50,721 bases of DNA from DATAVB01 sp040414495 (lineage in GTDB: Bacteria > Actinomycetota > Actinomycetes > Mycobacteriales > QHCD01), in assembly GCA_040414495.1 (NCBI GenBank), contig JBEDUI010000046.1:1-50721 (forward strand). The letters run 5' to 3'. The notes beneath the pieces were generated by a model. It did no database searches and was not told the DNA's origin. It saw only the letters and a program-made list of their open reading frames with translations. How positions within the stretch are numbered: position 1 is the first letter of the stretch; each line of letters begins with the position of its first letter. The position numbers and the translations under genes were made by a program. Shown here piece by piece: positions 1 through 7,781 of the stretch.

Positions 1-805
1 GCGCGATCAGGTCGCCGGATACGTTGAGCGTCACGCCCTCGCCGTGACCGACACACACCAAAGCGCCGCGCTGGCCGAGAATATCGAGGGCGGCGCGGCG
101 GGCCGATTCTTTACCGGAGGCGTCGAAGGCGACATCGGGCTGACCGACTTTGGTCAGGTCGGCCGGCGCGACCGGTACGCCGCCGAGCGTCCCCGCGAAC
201 TCTCGCCGCCAGGGCGACACATCGCTGATATAGACGGGAATCTCGCGTCCAAGCAGGAGCTTCGACATCTCCAGCAGGCCAAGCCCGATTGGTCCGGCAC
301 CGGCGATGTAGACGGACTCGATATCGGTACGTACCTGCTGGGCCCGCATGATCGCGTGGCCGCTGGTGCCCATCACGTCGAGCAACATCGTGGCGGTGGC
401 AAAGTCGATGTCGTCGGTGATCGGGAAGAAATTACTTTCGTGGATCACCTCGTACGGTCCATAGCCGCCGTCGTCGGCGATACCCATGTCGCCGCGCTTG
501 GCCAGGCACTGATTCGTCGCGCCCAGCTGGCAACTGCGGCAGGCACCGCAGAAATCCATCAGGAACACCACGCCGCGCGTGCCGACCGGTGTCGTGGTTC
601 CGGCCCCGGTGTCGAGAACAATACCGGCGGTTTCATGACCGGGCACATGGTTGGCGCCGTCATTCCAGAAACCACGGTCGCTTCCGCATAATGCATTCGC
701 CTGTGGAGCAATGAGCAGCTCGCCCGCGCCCGGCTGCCGATACGTGCGTTCGACGTATTCAATCCGCCCGTTTCCGCGGAACAACGGCGCGCTAGCGGTG
801 GTCAT
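1..805 (-). CDS. Zinc-dependent alcohol dehydrogenase (MDR family), 3' part cut by window edge
   Basis: This gene reads leftward from an ATG at 805 and leaves the window after about 268 residues without a stop. It is a cytoplasmic medium-chain dehydrogenase that oxidises an alcohol or polyol with NAD(P). Catalytic zinc ligands are visible as Cys40 and the GHE pair His57-Glu58. The structural zinc lobe is Cys86, Cys89, Cys92 and Cys100. The Rossmann glycine motif AGAGPIGLG starts near residue 168. It lies 18 bases downstream of the sulfatase gene on the same strand, so the two are probably co-transcribed and the pair may process a sulfated polyol or sugar. The threonine/sorbitol dehydrogenase-like subgroup is likely, but the substrate cannot be read from sequence. 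Confidence 0.85.
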   Translation of the reverse strand, partial: MTTASAPLFRGNGRIEYVERTYRQPGAGELLIAPQANALCGSDRGFWNDGANHVPGHETAGIVLDTGAGTTTPVGTRGVVFLMDFCGACRSCQLGATNQCLAKRGDMGIADDGGYGPYEVIHESNFFPITDDIDFATATMLLDVMGTSGHAIMRAQQVRTDIESVYIAGAGPIGLGLLEMSKLLLGREIPVYISDVSPWRREFAGTLGGVPVAPADLTKVGQPDVAFDASGKESARRAALDILGQRGALVCVGHGEGVTLNVSGDLIA

Positions 806-823
806 TGTCGTCACGATTGTCGA

Positions 824-2239
824 CTACCCATTCGTGTGGTGCGGCTGATCGGCTACCTCTGCCTGCATATCGGCGAGCCATCGGGTCAGGTCAGCCTGGA
901 TCTGCGCGTACGCCGGATCGCCGTAAACGCTGTGCATTTCCCTCGGGTCGTTCTGCAGATCGAACAATTCCCATTCCGGCGGGTACGTCGTCTCGGCCGC
1001 GCCGGGCACACCAAGTCCGTCGGCGTAGTAGTAGACCAGCTTGTGCTGGCGGGTGCGGATACCGTAATGCGCCCAGACGTGGTGCATCTTCTCGTCGTGT
1101 TCCCAATAGCGGTAGTACATCGCCTGCCGCCAGTCCGACGGTGTAGCCCCGGCCAGCACCGCCCGGAAGCTGCGGCCCTGCATCCGCTCCGGCGCCGGCA
1201 CTCCGGCGTAGTCCAGGAACGTTTGAGCGAAGTCCACATTGGTCACCATGTCGTCGTTGGTGACGCCGGCGGCGATTTCGCCTGGATATCGCACCAGGAA
1301 CGGCATCCGCAGCGACTCCTCGTACATGAATCGCTTGTCGTACCAACCGTGATCGCCGAGGAAGAAACCCTGATCCGACGTGTAGACCACGATCGTGTCA
1401 TCGGTCAGTCCGGCCTCATCGAGATAATCCAGGACCCGGCCGACATTGTCGTCGATCGAGGCGACGCAGCGTAGATAGTCCTTCATGTAGCGCTGATACG
1501 CCCAGGCGGCGAACTCGTCGTCATTCAGGCCCTCCGGTGGATCGACCTTGAGGTCCACTGTGTTCAGATCGCGGCGGACCTGCATCGTGGCCACATGGGC
1601 CGGCGTGGCGCGATCGGAGTAGTCGTCGTCATAGTTGTCCGGAACCGGAATGTCCACATCGGAATACATGTCCGCGTGCCGATCGTCCGGCTCCCACGGG
1701 CGATGCGGCGCCTTGTGATGCAGCAGCAGGCAGAACGGCTTTTCGGTGTCGCGCTGGCGCAGCCAGTCCAGCGACAGGTCGGTGATGATGTCGGTGACAT
1801 AGCCGGAATGGCGGCGTCGGCCCTGCGCGGTGACGAACTCCGGATCGTGGTAGTCACCCTGGCCCGGCAGGACTTCCCAGTAGTCGAATTCCTTGGGGTC
1901 GTGAATACCGCCTTCGCCCAGATGCCATTTGCCGACAATGGCCGTCTGGTAGCCGTCGGCGTGCATCGCGGAGATGAAGGTCGGCTGGCGCGCGTCGATC
2001 TCTTCGGTGAGGGTGCGGACGCCGTTGATGTGGGTGTAGGTGCCGGTGAGGATCGAAGCCCGACTCGGCGCGCAGAGAGCGTTGGTGCAGAACACCGAGT
2101 CCATGCGCATGCCGCCGGCGGCGATACGATCGAGGTGTGGTGTCCGATTGATGACACTGCCGTACGCGCTGATGGCGTGCGCCGCGTGGTCGTCGGACAT
2201 GATGAACACGACATTCGGTCTGGCCTGGGGCACTGTCAC
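824..2239 (-). CDS. Type I sulfatase (arylsulfatase A / iduronate-2-sulfatase-like)
   Basis: The 471-residue product is a formylglycine-dependent sulfatase that hydrolyses sulfate esters. Metal-binding Asp16-Asp17 and His18 (SDDH) are at the N-terminus. The C-A-P-S-R signature has the modifiable cysteine at Cys56, followed by the usual ASILTG segment. The HKAPH segment and the later SDQGFFLGDHG segment supply the remaining metal and sulfate ligands. No signal peptide is seen, so action on imported substrate is likely. It heads a unit with the downstream alcohol dehydrogenase. No formylglycine-generating enzyme or anaerobic maturase is encoded nearby. The start at 2239 places the typical RPNVVFI strand right at the N-terminus. 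Family assignment is secure; the substrate (sulfated sugar or other) is unknown. Confidence 0.92.
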   Translation of the reverse strand: MTVPQARPNVVFIMSDDHAAHAISAYGSVINRTPHLDRIAAGGMRMDSVFCTNALCAPSRASILTGTYTHINGVRTLTEEIDARQPTFISAMHADGYQTAIVGKWHLGEGGIHDPKEFDYWEVLPGQGDYHDPEFVTAQGRRRHSGYVTDIITDLSLDWLRQRDTEKPFCLLLHHKAPHRPWEPDDRHADMYSDVDIPVPDNYDDDYSDRATPAHVATMQVRRDLNTVDLKVDPPEGLNDDEFAAWAYQRYMKDYLRCVASIDDNVGRVLDYLDEAGLTDDTIVVYTSDQGFFLGDHGWYDKRFMYEESLRMPFLVRYPGEIAAGVTNDDMVTNVDFAQTFLDYAGVPAPERMQGRSFRAVLAGATPSDWRQAMYYRYWEHDEKMHHVWAHYGIRTRQHKLVYYYADGLGVPGAAETTYPPEWELFDLQNDPREMHSVYGDPAYAQIQADLTRWLADMQAEVADQPHHTNG

Positions 2240-2306
2240 TCCCGGTCGCTCACGCGGAAATCCCTGCGGCGCAAGCGAATCCGCCGCCTCGGTGTCTATT
2301 TAGGTC

Positions 2307-2317
2307 AACGTTACGTT
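2307..2317. promoter_or_regulatory. Short palindrome upstream of sulfatase gene (possible operator)
   Basis: AACGTTACGTT is a perfect inverted repeat (5-bp arms around one base) in the 98-base gap before the sulfatase gene, in a locally A/T-rich stretch. The position suits a LacI- or GntR-type operator, but no regulator gene is adjacent and no clear -35/-10 pair aligns with it. Confidence 0.3.
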
Positions 2318-2337
2318 ATTTGGCCGGTCGGGTGACG

Positions 2338-3123
2338 TCAAGGAATACGCCGCGAGCCTCGGGTCTGCTTTCCGGGTTGGAGCCCGAGGGAGCGGTCGAG
2401 GAGGCTGAGCAGGCGGTCCCAGTGGCGCTGCGTTGCCGACGGATTGAACGCGTCGGTATCGGACATGGTGAAGCCATGGATGGTGCCCGGGTAGATCTCG
2501 GTGGTGTAGTCGATACCGGCGGCATCCAGGGCCTGATTGAGCTTGTTGATGGCCGCGGGCTTCATGTCGTTTTCGGCCAGTCCAAGGTGGACTTGCGCGG
2601 TCAGCTGGGGGATCAACCGATGTGGGCTGTCGGGCTCGTCCGTGACCAGAAATCCGGGATGAAATCCGGCGCAGGCGGCGACCTGGCCGGAATGGGCCAC
2701 CGCGGTGCGGATGGCCAGGGCGGCGCCCATGCAGTAACCGATCACGGCAACCGGTCCGTCGTCGACCTCATCTTGGGAGGTGAGAAAACTGAGATAGGCG
2801 TCAGCGTCGAGCCGGGCCCGTTCGGTGGTGTGTTCCCTGATCAAGGGCATCAGTTGCGCGATGACCGCAGGGCGTAGCTCTTCCCCAATGTGTTCGGGAA
2901 GTTCGATCACCGGCGCCGGACCGTGCCGATAATAGAGGTTGGGGACAAGCACGTAATAACCGTGTTCGGCCAGTTCGCGGGCGATATCCCGCAGTACGGG
3001 CCGCAGACCGAAGGCATCCTGGTACAGCAGCACGCCCGGGTGCCGCTCACTCCGGCCGGGGAACGCGGCGAATGCATCGGCCTGGCCATCGGTGGCGGGA
3101 ATTTTTACGGTCGTTGTGGTCAT
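2338..3123 (-). CDS. Dienelactone hydrolase family protein
   Basis: This is a 261-residue alpha/beta hydrolase of the carboxymethylenebutenolidase type. The nucleophile elbow reads GYCMGA with Cys131. Asp186 and His216 (TIHGF) complete the Cys-Asp-His triad expected for the family, and the length is typical. The start at 3123 is chosen because an AGGAGA ribosome site lies just upstream and the N-terminus MTTTTVKIPATDG aligns with the family; an in-frame upstream start at 3258 would add 45 unlike, Arg-rich residues. The protein is soluble and cytoplasmic. It precedes the sulfatase gene by 98 bases on the same strand but may be a separate unit. The true substrate may be any small ester or lactone. 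Confidence 0.9.
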   Translation of the reverse strand: MTTTTVKIPATDGQADAFAAFPGRSERHPGVLLYQDAFGLRPVLRDIARELAEHGYYVLVPNLYYRHGPAPVIELPEHIGEELRPAVIAQLMPLIREHTTERARLDADAYLSFLTSQDEVDDGPVAVIGYCMGAALAIRTAVAHSGQVAACAGFHPGFLVTDEPDSPHRLIPQLTAQVHLGLAENDMKPAAINKLNQALDAAGIDYTTEIYPGTIHGFTMSDTDAFNPSATQRHWDRLLSLLDRSLGLQPGKQTRGSRRIP

Positions 3124-3565
3124 GAATTCTCCTGTCGTGGTTGATGTGTCGAGCGTGTGATCAACACGACGGAGGGGGGAGCCCGCGCAGCGCAGGATCT
3201 CCCGAACAGCAGGCCGGTCGCGGCCTCTGCGGCGCTCAGAAGAGCACCGGGTCACCAATCCGTGTGTGGCGCAATGCCGTCCCGGTAGTCATCGCGGCCC
3301 AACATATCCCATCTGGAGCCGATCTGCGATGTCGAGTCGGCACCGTGCTGACGAGAGCTGTGACCTGTTGATCGTGCACAAATTGCTGTGGATCTGGAAA
3401 GTCTGGTCCGATCCTGCGGCATAAAGTCACGGTGATGAACGAGACGTTCTGCACGTTTCCCTCGGCGCGGGTCAGCGTTATCGCGTATTGGCCGCCTTGG
3501 ATGTCGCCGCTGATCGTCGCGGCCCGCAGTAAATTTCCCATGGTGTTGCGAAGGGATTATTGGTC
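3124..3565. other. Intergenic region between divergent genes
   Basis: This gap of 442 bases separates the divergent dienelactone hydrolase and binding-protein genes and must carry both promoters, though no convincing -35/-10 pair stands out. A minus-strand open frame (3236-3541, 101 codons) begins plausibly (MGNLLRAATISGDIQGG) but turns Arg/His-rich after about 45 codons and has no good ribosome site. It is either a decayed gene start or chance. Confidence 0.4.
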
Positions 3566-5701
3566 ATGAGCGATGTCTCTGCGCTGTCGCGCAGATCGTT
3601 CCTGTATGGCGCGGCAGTCGCCGGGGGCTCGGTAATCCTCGCTGCCTGTTCTAGCAAAAACAGCGCAAAGTCCGGTGGCGGCAGCGGTTCTGCTCGGGTC
3701 GCGGGGAAGATCGGGTCGGCCACCCAGACGCCGCCAAAGCCAGCCAAATTCAGCGAGGCGCCCGCGTTGAAGGGCGCCGGGCTGCCACCGGTCGAGCAAC
3801 GTCTGCCGGATAACCCCTATGTCCTGCCGCACAACTGGGTGTCGAGGGGCAAGTACGGTGGCGTCCTCAACACGGTCGTGGTCGGTACGACCGGCATGCA
3901 GCAGGCCAGTTCGATTCATGAATATTATTACGGCTTCTCGCCATTGCGGTGGCTGAATGACGGCCTTGACATCGGGCCGGGCACGGCGGACAGGTGGTCT
4001 TCCAACGCCGATGCGACCGAGTGGACGATCCATTTCCGTACCGGTCTGAAGTGGTCGGACGGTCATCCGTTCACCGTCGACGACGTGCTGTTCTGGTACT
4101 ACGACATTGCTATCCCGGGTCACGACGCCCAAACGGTGCCGCCAGACTGTCAGTCGTCGAAGGGCACTCCCTGCACGATGTCCAAAGTAGACGACTCGAC
4201 GTTGAAGATAACCTACGATGCGCCGCAGCCGTTGGTTCCGGACTATCTCGCGGCATGGGTGAAGGGCAATATTGGCCAGAACGGGCCGATCTGGATTATG
4301 CCCAAGCACTACCTCAGACAGTTCCACCCGAAGTACAACAAGAACGTCCCAAAGAACTGGGATGAGGTCGGCGGTCTCTGGGAGCGCAAGGCAAGGTGGA
4401 CGAGCAACCCGGACTGCCCGACGTTGACCGGGTACAAATGCAAGTCGTTCGACAACAACAAGGGCGTGGTCCTGGAGCGAAACCCGTACTACTACGTCGT
4501 GACCAAGGACGGCGACCAGCTTCCGTATATCGATGAGTGGCGGATCAACATCGCCCAGAACGCGCAGGTTATCAAGCTGCAGGTGCAGCAAGGCTCGATC
4601 GACTACTGCCAGGGCGATTTCACTAACATCGACCTGTCCGATGTGTCCACTCTCTCGGCGTCGCAGAAGGCCGGCAATTACAAGATCGGGCTGTGGGACA
4701 GTGGCGACGGCACCGGATCTATGTTCTTCCTCAACTACGACTACACGGCGAAGGATCCGAAGTACGGCAAGCTGTTCCGCGACAAGCGATTCCGGCAGGC
4801 GATCTCCTACGCGTTCGACCGCGAGAACGCGCGAAAGACGCTGTACTTCCAGACCGGCGAGATGACGACCGGAACGTCCGGTACCAAGATCCTGGAATTC
4901 CGGGCCAAACCCGATGGGAAAAGCCTCTACGCGAAGTGGCGGGATTCGTACAAGGTCCGTGATGTGGCGAAGGCCAAATCGTTGCTTGCCGAGCTGGGAT
5001 TAAAGGACAGCAACGGCGATGGATACGTCGAGTTCGCCGACGGCTCCAAGCTCACGGTGCAGGTGCCCTACTCAGCCGATATCTCCGCCACGGAGGCGGC
5101 CAAGGACGACCAGCTTGTCGCCAACGCCAAGGACGTCGGTCTGCATATGGTGCGGGTGCCAATTCCGCCACAGTCCTATAGCGACACGTGGAACGCTGGC
5201 GAGTTGATGTCACACACCAACTGGTCGGTCGGCGACGGCGGGACCGTGCTGGTCTATCCACAGTGGCTAGTGCCGCTGGATCCGTCGCGGTGGGCACCGC
5301 TGCAGGGCAACTGGAACCTACTGGCCGGCTCGCGGACGCAGAAGAGCGAGGCCAATCTGCCGCCGATCAAACGGCACCCACCCAGAATGCCACCCGAGGC
5401 GGGCAGCCCGACCGAGAAGTTGACTGAGCTGTACATGCAGACGAAGACCGAGACGGACCAGATGAGGCGTACCCAGCTTGTCTGGGAAATGATGAAAATC
5501 CACATCAGCGACGGCCCGTACTTCATGGGATGTGTGGCCAACTTCCCTCGGGTGCACACCCACAACATTGACCTGAATAACGTTCCCGAACGCGGCGACC
5601 TCGCGCAGAACGGCCTCGACGGTCCGTGGGTATTTCCGGCGCCGGCGACCTACGAACCGGAATGCTGGTATTGGACTAACCCTGGTCAGCACCAGAACTG
5701 A
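3566..5701 (+). CDS. ABC transporter substrate-binding lipoprotein, family 5 (oligopeptide/nickel type)
   Basis: The 711-residue product is an exported solute-binding lipoprotein. The N-terminus carries a twin-arginine-like SRRSFL signal and a lipobox ending ILAAC with the lipidated Cys28. The mature part has features of SBP_bac_5 proteins, for example a segment reading WTIHFRTGLKWSDGHPFTVDDV and the late segment FRDKRFRQAISYAFDR. ATG 3566 is preferred over TTG 3560 because of the AAGGGA site 9 bases upstream. No permease or ATPase genes accompany it, so it is an orphan receptor or feeds a system encoded elsewhere. Family 5 proteins bind peptides but also oligosaccharides; given the neighbourhood an oligosaccharide ligand is reasonable. 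It is followed by a strong terminator. Confidence 0.9.
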   Translation: MSDVSALSRRSFLYGAAVAGGSVILAACSSKNSAKSGGGSGSARVAGKIGSATQTPPKPAKFSEAPALKGAGLPPVEQRLPDNPYVLPHNWVSRGKYGGVLNTVVVGTTGMQQASSIHEYYYGFSPLRWLNDGLDIGPGTADRWSSNADATEWTIHFRTGLKWSDGHPFTVDDVLFWYYDIAIPGHDAQTVPPDCQSSKGTPCTMSKVDDSTLKITYDAPQPLVPDYLAAWVKGNIGQNGPIWIMPKHYLRQFHPKYNKNVPKNWDEVGGLWERKARWTSNPDCPTLTGYKCKSFDNNKGVVLERNPYYYVVTKDGDQLPYIDEWRINIAQNAQVIKLQVQQGSIDYCQGDFTNIDLSDVSTLSASQKAGNYKIGLWDSGDGTGSMFFLNYDYTAKDPKYGKLFRDKRFRQAISYAFDRENARKTLYFQTGEMTTGTSGTKILEFRAKPDGKSLYAKWRDSYKVRDVAKAKSLLAELGLKDSNGDGYVEFADGSKLTVQVPYSADISATEAAKDDQLVANAKDVGLHMVRVPIPPQSYSDTWNAGELMSHTNWSVGDGGTVLVYPQWLVPLDPSRWAPLQGNWNLLAGSRTQKSEANLPPIKRHPPRMPPEAGSPTEKLTELYMQTKTETDQMRRTQLVWEMMKIHISDGPYFMGCVANFPRVHTHNIDLNNVPERGDLAQNGLDGPWVFPAPATYEPECWYWTNPGQHQN

Positions 5702-5709
5702 TACGTAGC

Positions 5710-5744
5710 GCTCACTGGCCCCGGCGCGCCGGGGCCAGTCGAGC
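5710..5744 (+). terminator. Strong GC-rich hairpin terminator after the family 5 SBP gene
   Basis: Positions 5714-5739 are a perfect 26-base palindrome, extended by GCTC (5710-5713) pairing with GAGC (5741-5744) across one bulged C. There is no T-tract, which fits terminators common in actinomycetes. Confidence 0.75.
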
Positions 5745-5751
5745 CGTCGGA

Positions 5752-5832
5752 TCAGTACCAGACCCAGAGGTTGTAGTCGCTGAACGCGCTCCCGTCGCGG
5801 CATTCGTACGCGGACCAGTCACCGTTGTCCAT
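5752..5832 (-). pseudogene. 26-codon peptide or remnant of a secreted-protein C-terminus
   Basis: The minus strand encodes MDNGDWSAYECRDG and then ends in DYNLWVWY before a stop. Such YxC...Y-LWV-Y endings resemble the C-termini of small secreted actinobacterial proteins. An in-frame TAG lies five codons upstream of the ATG and no clear ribosome site is present, so this is more likely the surviving end of a decayed gene than an intact peptide gene. I recognise no specific family. Confidence 0.35.
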
Positions 5833-6103
5833 GCCGCGAGTTGACTACCCAAACGCGGCACCGTCGATATCTACCGCCGAGTGGGGGGCGAATGCGGGCC
5901 AATTCTCTGCCCTAATGGGAAAAGAGGTGGTGATACATGAAATTCGGTAACGAATTGATCGGAATTGTATCGAACGTGGAACCGTACAGTATCGCGAGGT
6001 CCACACGCGACAGTGCACAAGACGTAATATTTGTTGGACGACGGCCCGCTGATGCAATCAGTCGGCCGCCCGGATGCGGCCAGCGGACGCTAGGGTGCCG
6101 ACC

Positions 6104-6199
6104 ATGGCGACGGCATATTTGATCTACGGGCGTATCGGGGTTGGCAAGTCAACATATGCGCGCACGCTGACCGAGCAGCGTCATGCGGTCGTGTTTTTA
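6104..6199 (+). pseudogene. Truncated P-loop ATPase/kinase (only Walker A end remains)
   Basis: Reading from ATG 6104, the first 31 residues (MATAYLIYGRIGVGKSTYAR and on to HAVVF) look like the N-terminus of a small AAA-type ATP-binding protein or kinase, with Walker A GRIGVGKST. Similarity then stops abruptly where the frame runs into the 3' end of the opposite-strand merR gene. A functional member would need another 130 or more residues. I infer a deletion that removed the body of the gene, with its end now abutting merR. Confidence 0.6.
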
Positions 6200-6206
6200 C
6201 GGCCGC

Positions 6207-6608
6207 TTAGGCTTTCCGGGAGCGATTGCGGCGGTGTCCGGGTGGTTGTGATGTGGCGCCGGTTGGCGCAGGCACCGATTGGCGCAGTTGGGTGATTTCG
6301 GCGTGTAGGGCGGCGTTTTCGGCCGCCAGCTCTTGATTTCGCGTCTCCAGTAACAGGACCGCGGCAATTCCGGCCAGGTTCAGCCCGTCGGCCTGCAGGG
6401 CGTTGATGTGGCGGGCGCGGCCGATGTCGTCGCTGGAGTAGCGGCGGGTGCCGCCCTCGGTCCGGGACGGTTCCAGCAGGCCGCGGGTCTCGAACAGCCG
6501 CAACGACTGGACCGGGACGCCGGCCAGCTCGGCGGCGACCGAGATGCCGAACACGCCCCGGTCGCCGGAGATCCCGCCACCGCCGGACCACACATCCTGA
6601 CTTGTCAC
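6207..6608 (-). CDS. MerR-family regulator, HspR-like
   Basis: This 133-residue DNA-binding regulator has an N-terminal MerR winged helix that begins near VFGISVAAELAG and continues through the typical LRLFETRGLLEPSRTEGGTR recognition and wing segment. A C-terminal coiled-coil follows (leucine/glutamate-rich LLLETRNQELAAENAALHAE). No effector-binding domain follows, as in HspR-type proteins. It is divergent from the hsp20 gene across a short promoter region with an inverted repeat, so it is the likely repressor of hsp20 and of itself. Start GTG 6608 has a GGTGA site 10 bases upstream; an alternative GTG at 6632 would add eight residues but has no properly spaced site. The C-terminus ends in a basic RRNRSRKA tail. 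Confidence 0.85.
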   Translation of the reverse strand: MTSQDVWSGGGGISGDRGVFGISVAAELAGVPVQSLRLFETRGLLEPSRTEGGTRRYSSDDIGRARHINALQADGLNLAGIAAVLLLETRNQELAAENAALHAEITQLRQSVPAPTGATSQPPGHRRNRSRKA

Positions 6609-6626
6609 GTTTTCTCGTTCACCCTC

Positions 6627-6670
6627 TTGCACTCACCTGACGATAGTGCTATATGAAATCTATAGCTACT
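6627..6670 (+). promoter_or_regulatory. hsp20 promoter with overlapping inverted repeat
   Basis: A TTGCAC -35 (6627-6632), 17-base spacer and TATATG -10 (6650-6655) face hsp20. Overlapping the -10 is the inverted repeat GCTATA-N7-TATAGC (6648-6666), extendable by AGT/ACT with one unpaired T. Six-base arms with a 7-base spacer recall the geometry of HAIR elements bound by HspR, although the sequence differs from the classical CTTGAGT-N7-ACTCAAG. Confidence 0.5.
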
Positions 6671-6749
6671 GCCACAGGTTATCAGTAGCGACGATGTAAT
6701 TGAACAGCTGTGACCTGACCCCTGCGACATGGGACTGGAGGGAGTTTCG

Positions 6750-7193
6750 ATGTTGATGCGGACCGATCCCTTCCGGGAGTTGGATCGCCTAACCCAGCAG
6801 TTTTTCGGGTACAACGGCACCACCAGCCGGCCGGCCGCGATGCCCATGGATGCCTGGCGTTCCGGTGACGAATTCGTCGTCACGTTTGACCTGCCTGGTG
6901 TCGACCCATCCAGCATCGATCTGGACGTCGAACGCAACGTGATCACGGTCAAGGCCGAACGCAAACCGGTCGACAACGGCACTGACGACAAGGTCGAATA
7001 TGTCGTCACCGAACGACCCAGAGGTGTGTTCAGCCGGCAAATCTTCCTCGGCGAGAATCTGGATACCGAGCACATCAACGCCTCCTACGACGCCGGTGTG
7101 CTGACGTTGCGTATCCCGGTCGCCGAACGGGCCAAGCCGCGCAAGATCAGCATTAGCGCCGGCTCCGGTGATCGGCCGGCGATCGACGCCTGA
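6750..7193 (+). CDS. hsp20: Small heat shock protein (Hsp20 / alpha-crystallin)
   Basis: This 147-residue cytoplasmic holdase chaperone has an alpha-crystallin domain at about residues 36-133. Hallmarks are the DLPGVDPSSIDLDV segment, the RGVFSR segment and the conserved GVLTLRIP beta-strand (116-123). The C-terminal ISI (133-135) serves as the I-x-I oligomerisation motif. The start at ATG 6750 is set by a GGAGGGAG site ending 7 bases upstream; an in-frame ATG at 6729 lacks one. It is transcribed divergently from the MerR regulator, which is the likely heat-sensitive repressor. Such Hsp20 genes are usually stress-induced; nothing links this one to the sugar genes. Confidence 0.93.
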   Translation: MLMRTDPFRELDRLTQQFFGYNGTTSRPAAMPMDAWRSGDEFVVTFDLPGVDPSSIDLDVERNVITVKAERKPVDNGTDDKVEYVVTERPRGVFSRQIFLGENLDTEHINASYDAGVLTLRIPVAERAKPRKISISAGSGDRPAIDA

Positions 7194-7229
7194 GCCCGAA
7201 GGCCGTGCAGGACGCGGGTGATGATCACG

Positions 7230-7529
7230 ATGCACAGCACCCCGACTACAGAAGGCCTCGAATCACAGCACTGGACCGATTCCCGGTTCTGGGATTTGGT
7301 GATGGCCGACCCGGACCTGCTCGACATCGAGTTCGCCGCCGTCGCTGCCGCTGGTGGCCTCTTCGATCGGCCCTGGCGACCAGCGTGCCGGCATTCCGTG
7401 TCACCGGATAAATTCCGGCGACGGGTGCCACCACTTGCCTTCCGGGCTCGATATGTCGGACCGGTGAGATGCACCAGGCCCGATAGTGGGATGGAGCGTG
7501 CTCCACCGGGCCGACTGAGATCAGGATGA
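7230..7529 (+). pseudogene. Small hypothetical ORF, probably truncated
   Basis: The first 45 or so codons (beginning MHSTPTTEGLESQHWTD, then FWDLVMADPDLLDIEF) look like protein-coding sequence with acidic and hydrophobic patterning of small actinobacterial proteins of unknown function. The remainder becomes Arg/Pro-rich and looks like out-of-frame sequence, which suggests a frameshift or truncation after about position 7370. It follows hsp20 by 36 bases on the same strand, with a weak GGTGAT ribosome site. No function can be assigned. Confidence 0.35.
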
Positions 7530-7781
7530 GGCCCAGTGTCTCGTAGCGGGAGCCATTTTTCACAATGAGAGTGAGGTGATGCGATAGCTCTGATAGTAAA
7601 GGTCATACCCGTCATAGCAAGACCGGCCGGTCGTGGCGGATTCCGGCGTGAACGTTCAGCCAACCCCCGCACAGGCCGCGGACAACCCCCAGTAGTCCGC
7701 GGGAATTTGGTCGCCTCTCCCATCGCCCGGACCGCCGCGACCGGCCACACGGGTTCGCGAATCAATCAACGACTCGTGTGT
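7530..7781. other. Intergenic stretch downstream of the DapA-like gene
   Basis: No gene is seen. A perfect 12-base palindrome, GACCGGCCGGTC, lies at about 7625-7636, and a near-tandem GTCATA repeat lies just before it. The palindrome could assist termination of the leftward operon that ends at 7782, but the hairpin would have almost no loop. Confidence 0.3.

Larger units (their letters stand above)
5745..6206. other. Gene-poor strip with decayed remnants
   Basis: Besides the two remnants listed separately, this stretch is richer in A/T than its surroundings and holds no convincing gene. A frame from ATG 5937 has a plausible AGAGGTGG ribosome site, but its codons lack the third-position GC bias of the neighbours. 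A small inverted repeat, AATTCG-GTAA-CGAATT, lies at 5941-5956. Confidence 0.45.

Noticed and set aside
44..691. Long plus-strand frame of 215 codons opposite the alcohol dehydrogenase
   Set aside because: Mirror-strand frame of a clear MDR gene; its translation has no family features.
3236..3541. Minus-strand frame of 101 codons beginning MGNLLRAATISGDIQGG
   Set aside because: No good ribosome site, composition changes to Arg/His-rich after 45 codons, and it lies in the divergent promoter region; kept only as a note.
5937..6122. Plus-strand 61-codon frame beginning MKFGNELIGIV with a plausible AGAGGTGG site
   Set aside because: Codons lack the third-position GC bias of real genes here and the tail overlaps the kinase remnant in another frame.
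7625..7636. GACCGGCCGGTC palindrome as terminator of the leftward operon
   Set aside because: No loop and no following T-tract; left as a minor note within the intergenic entry.
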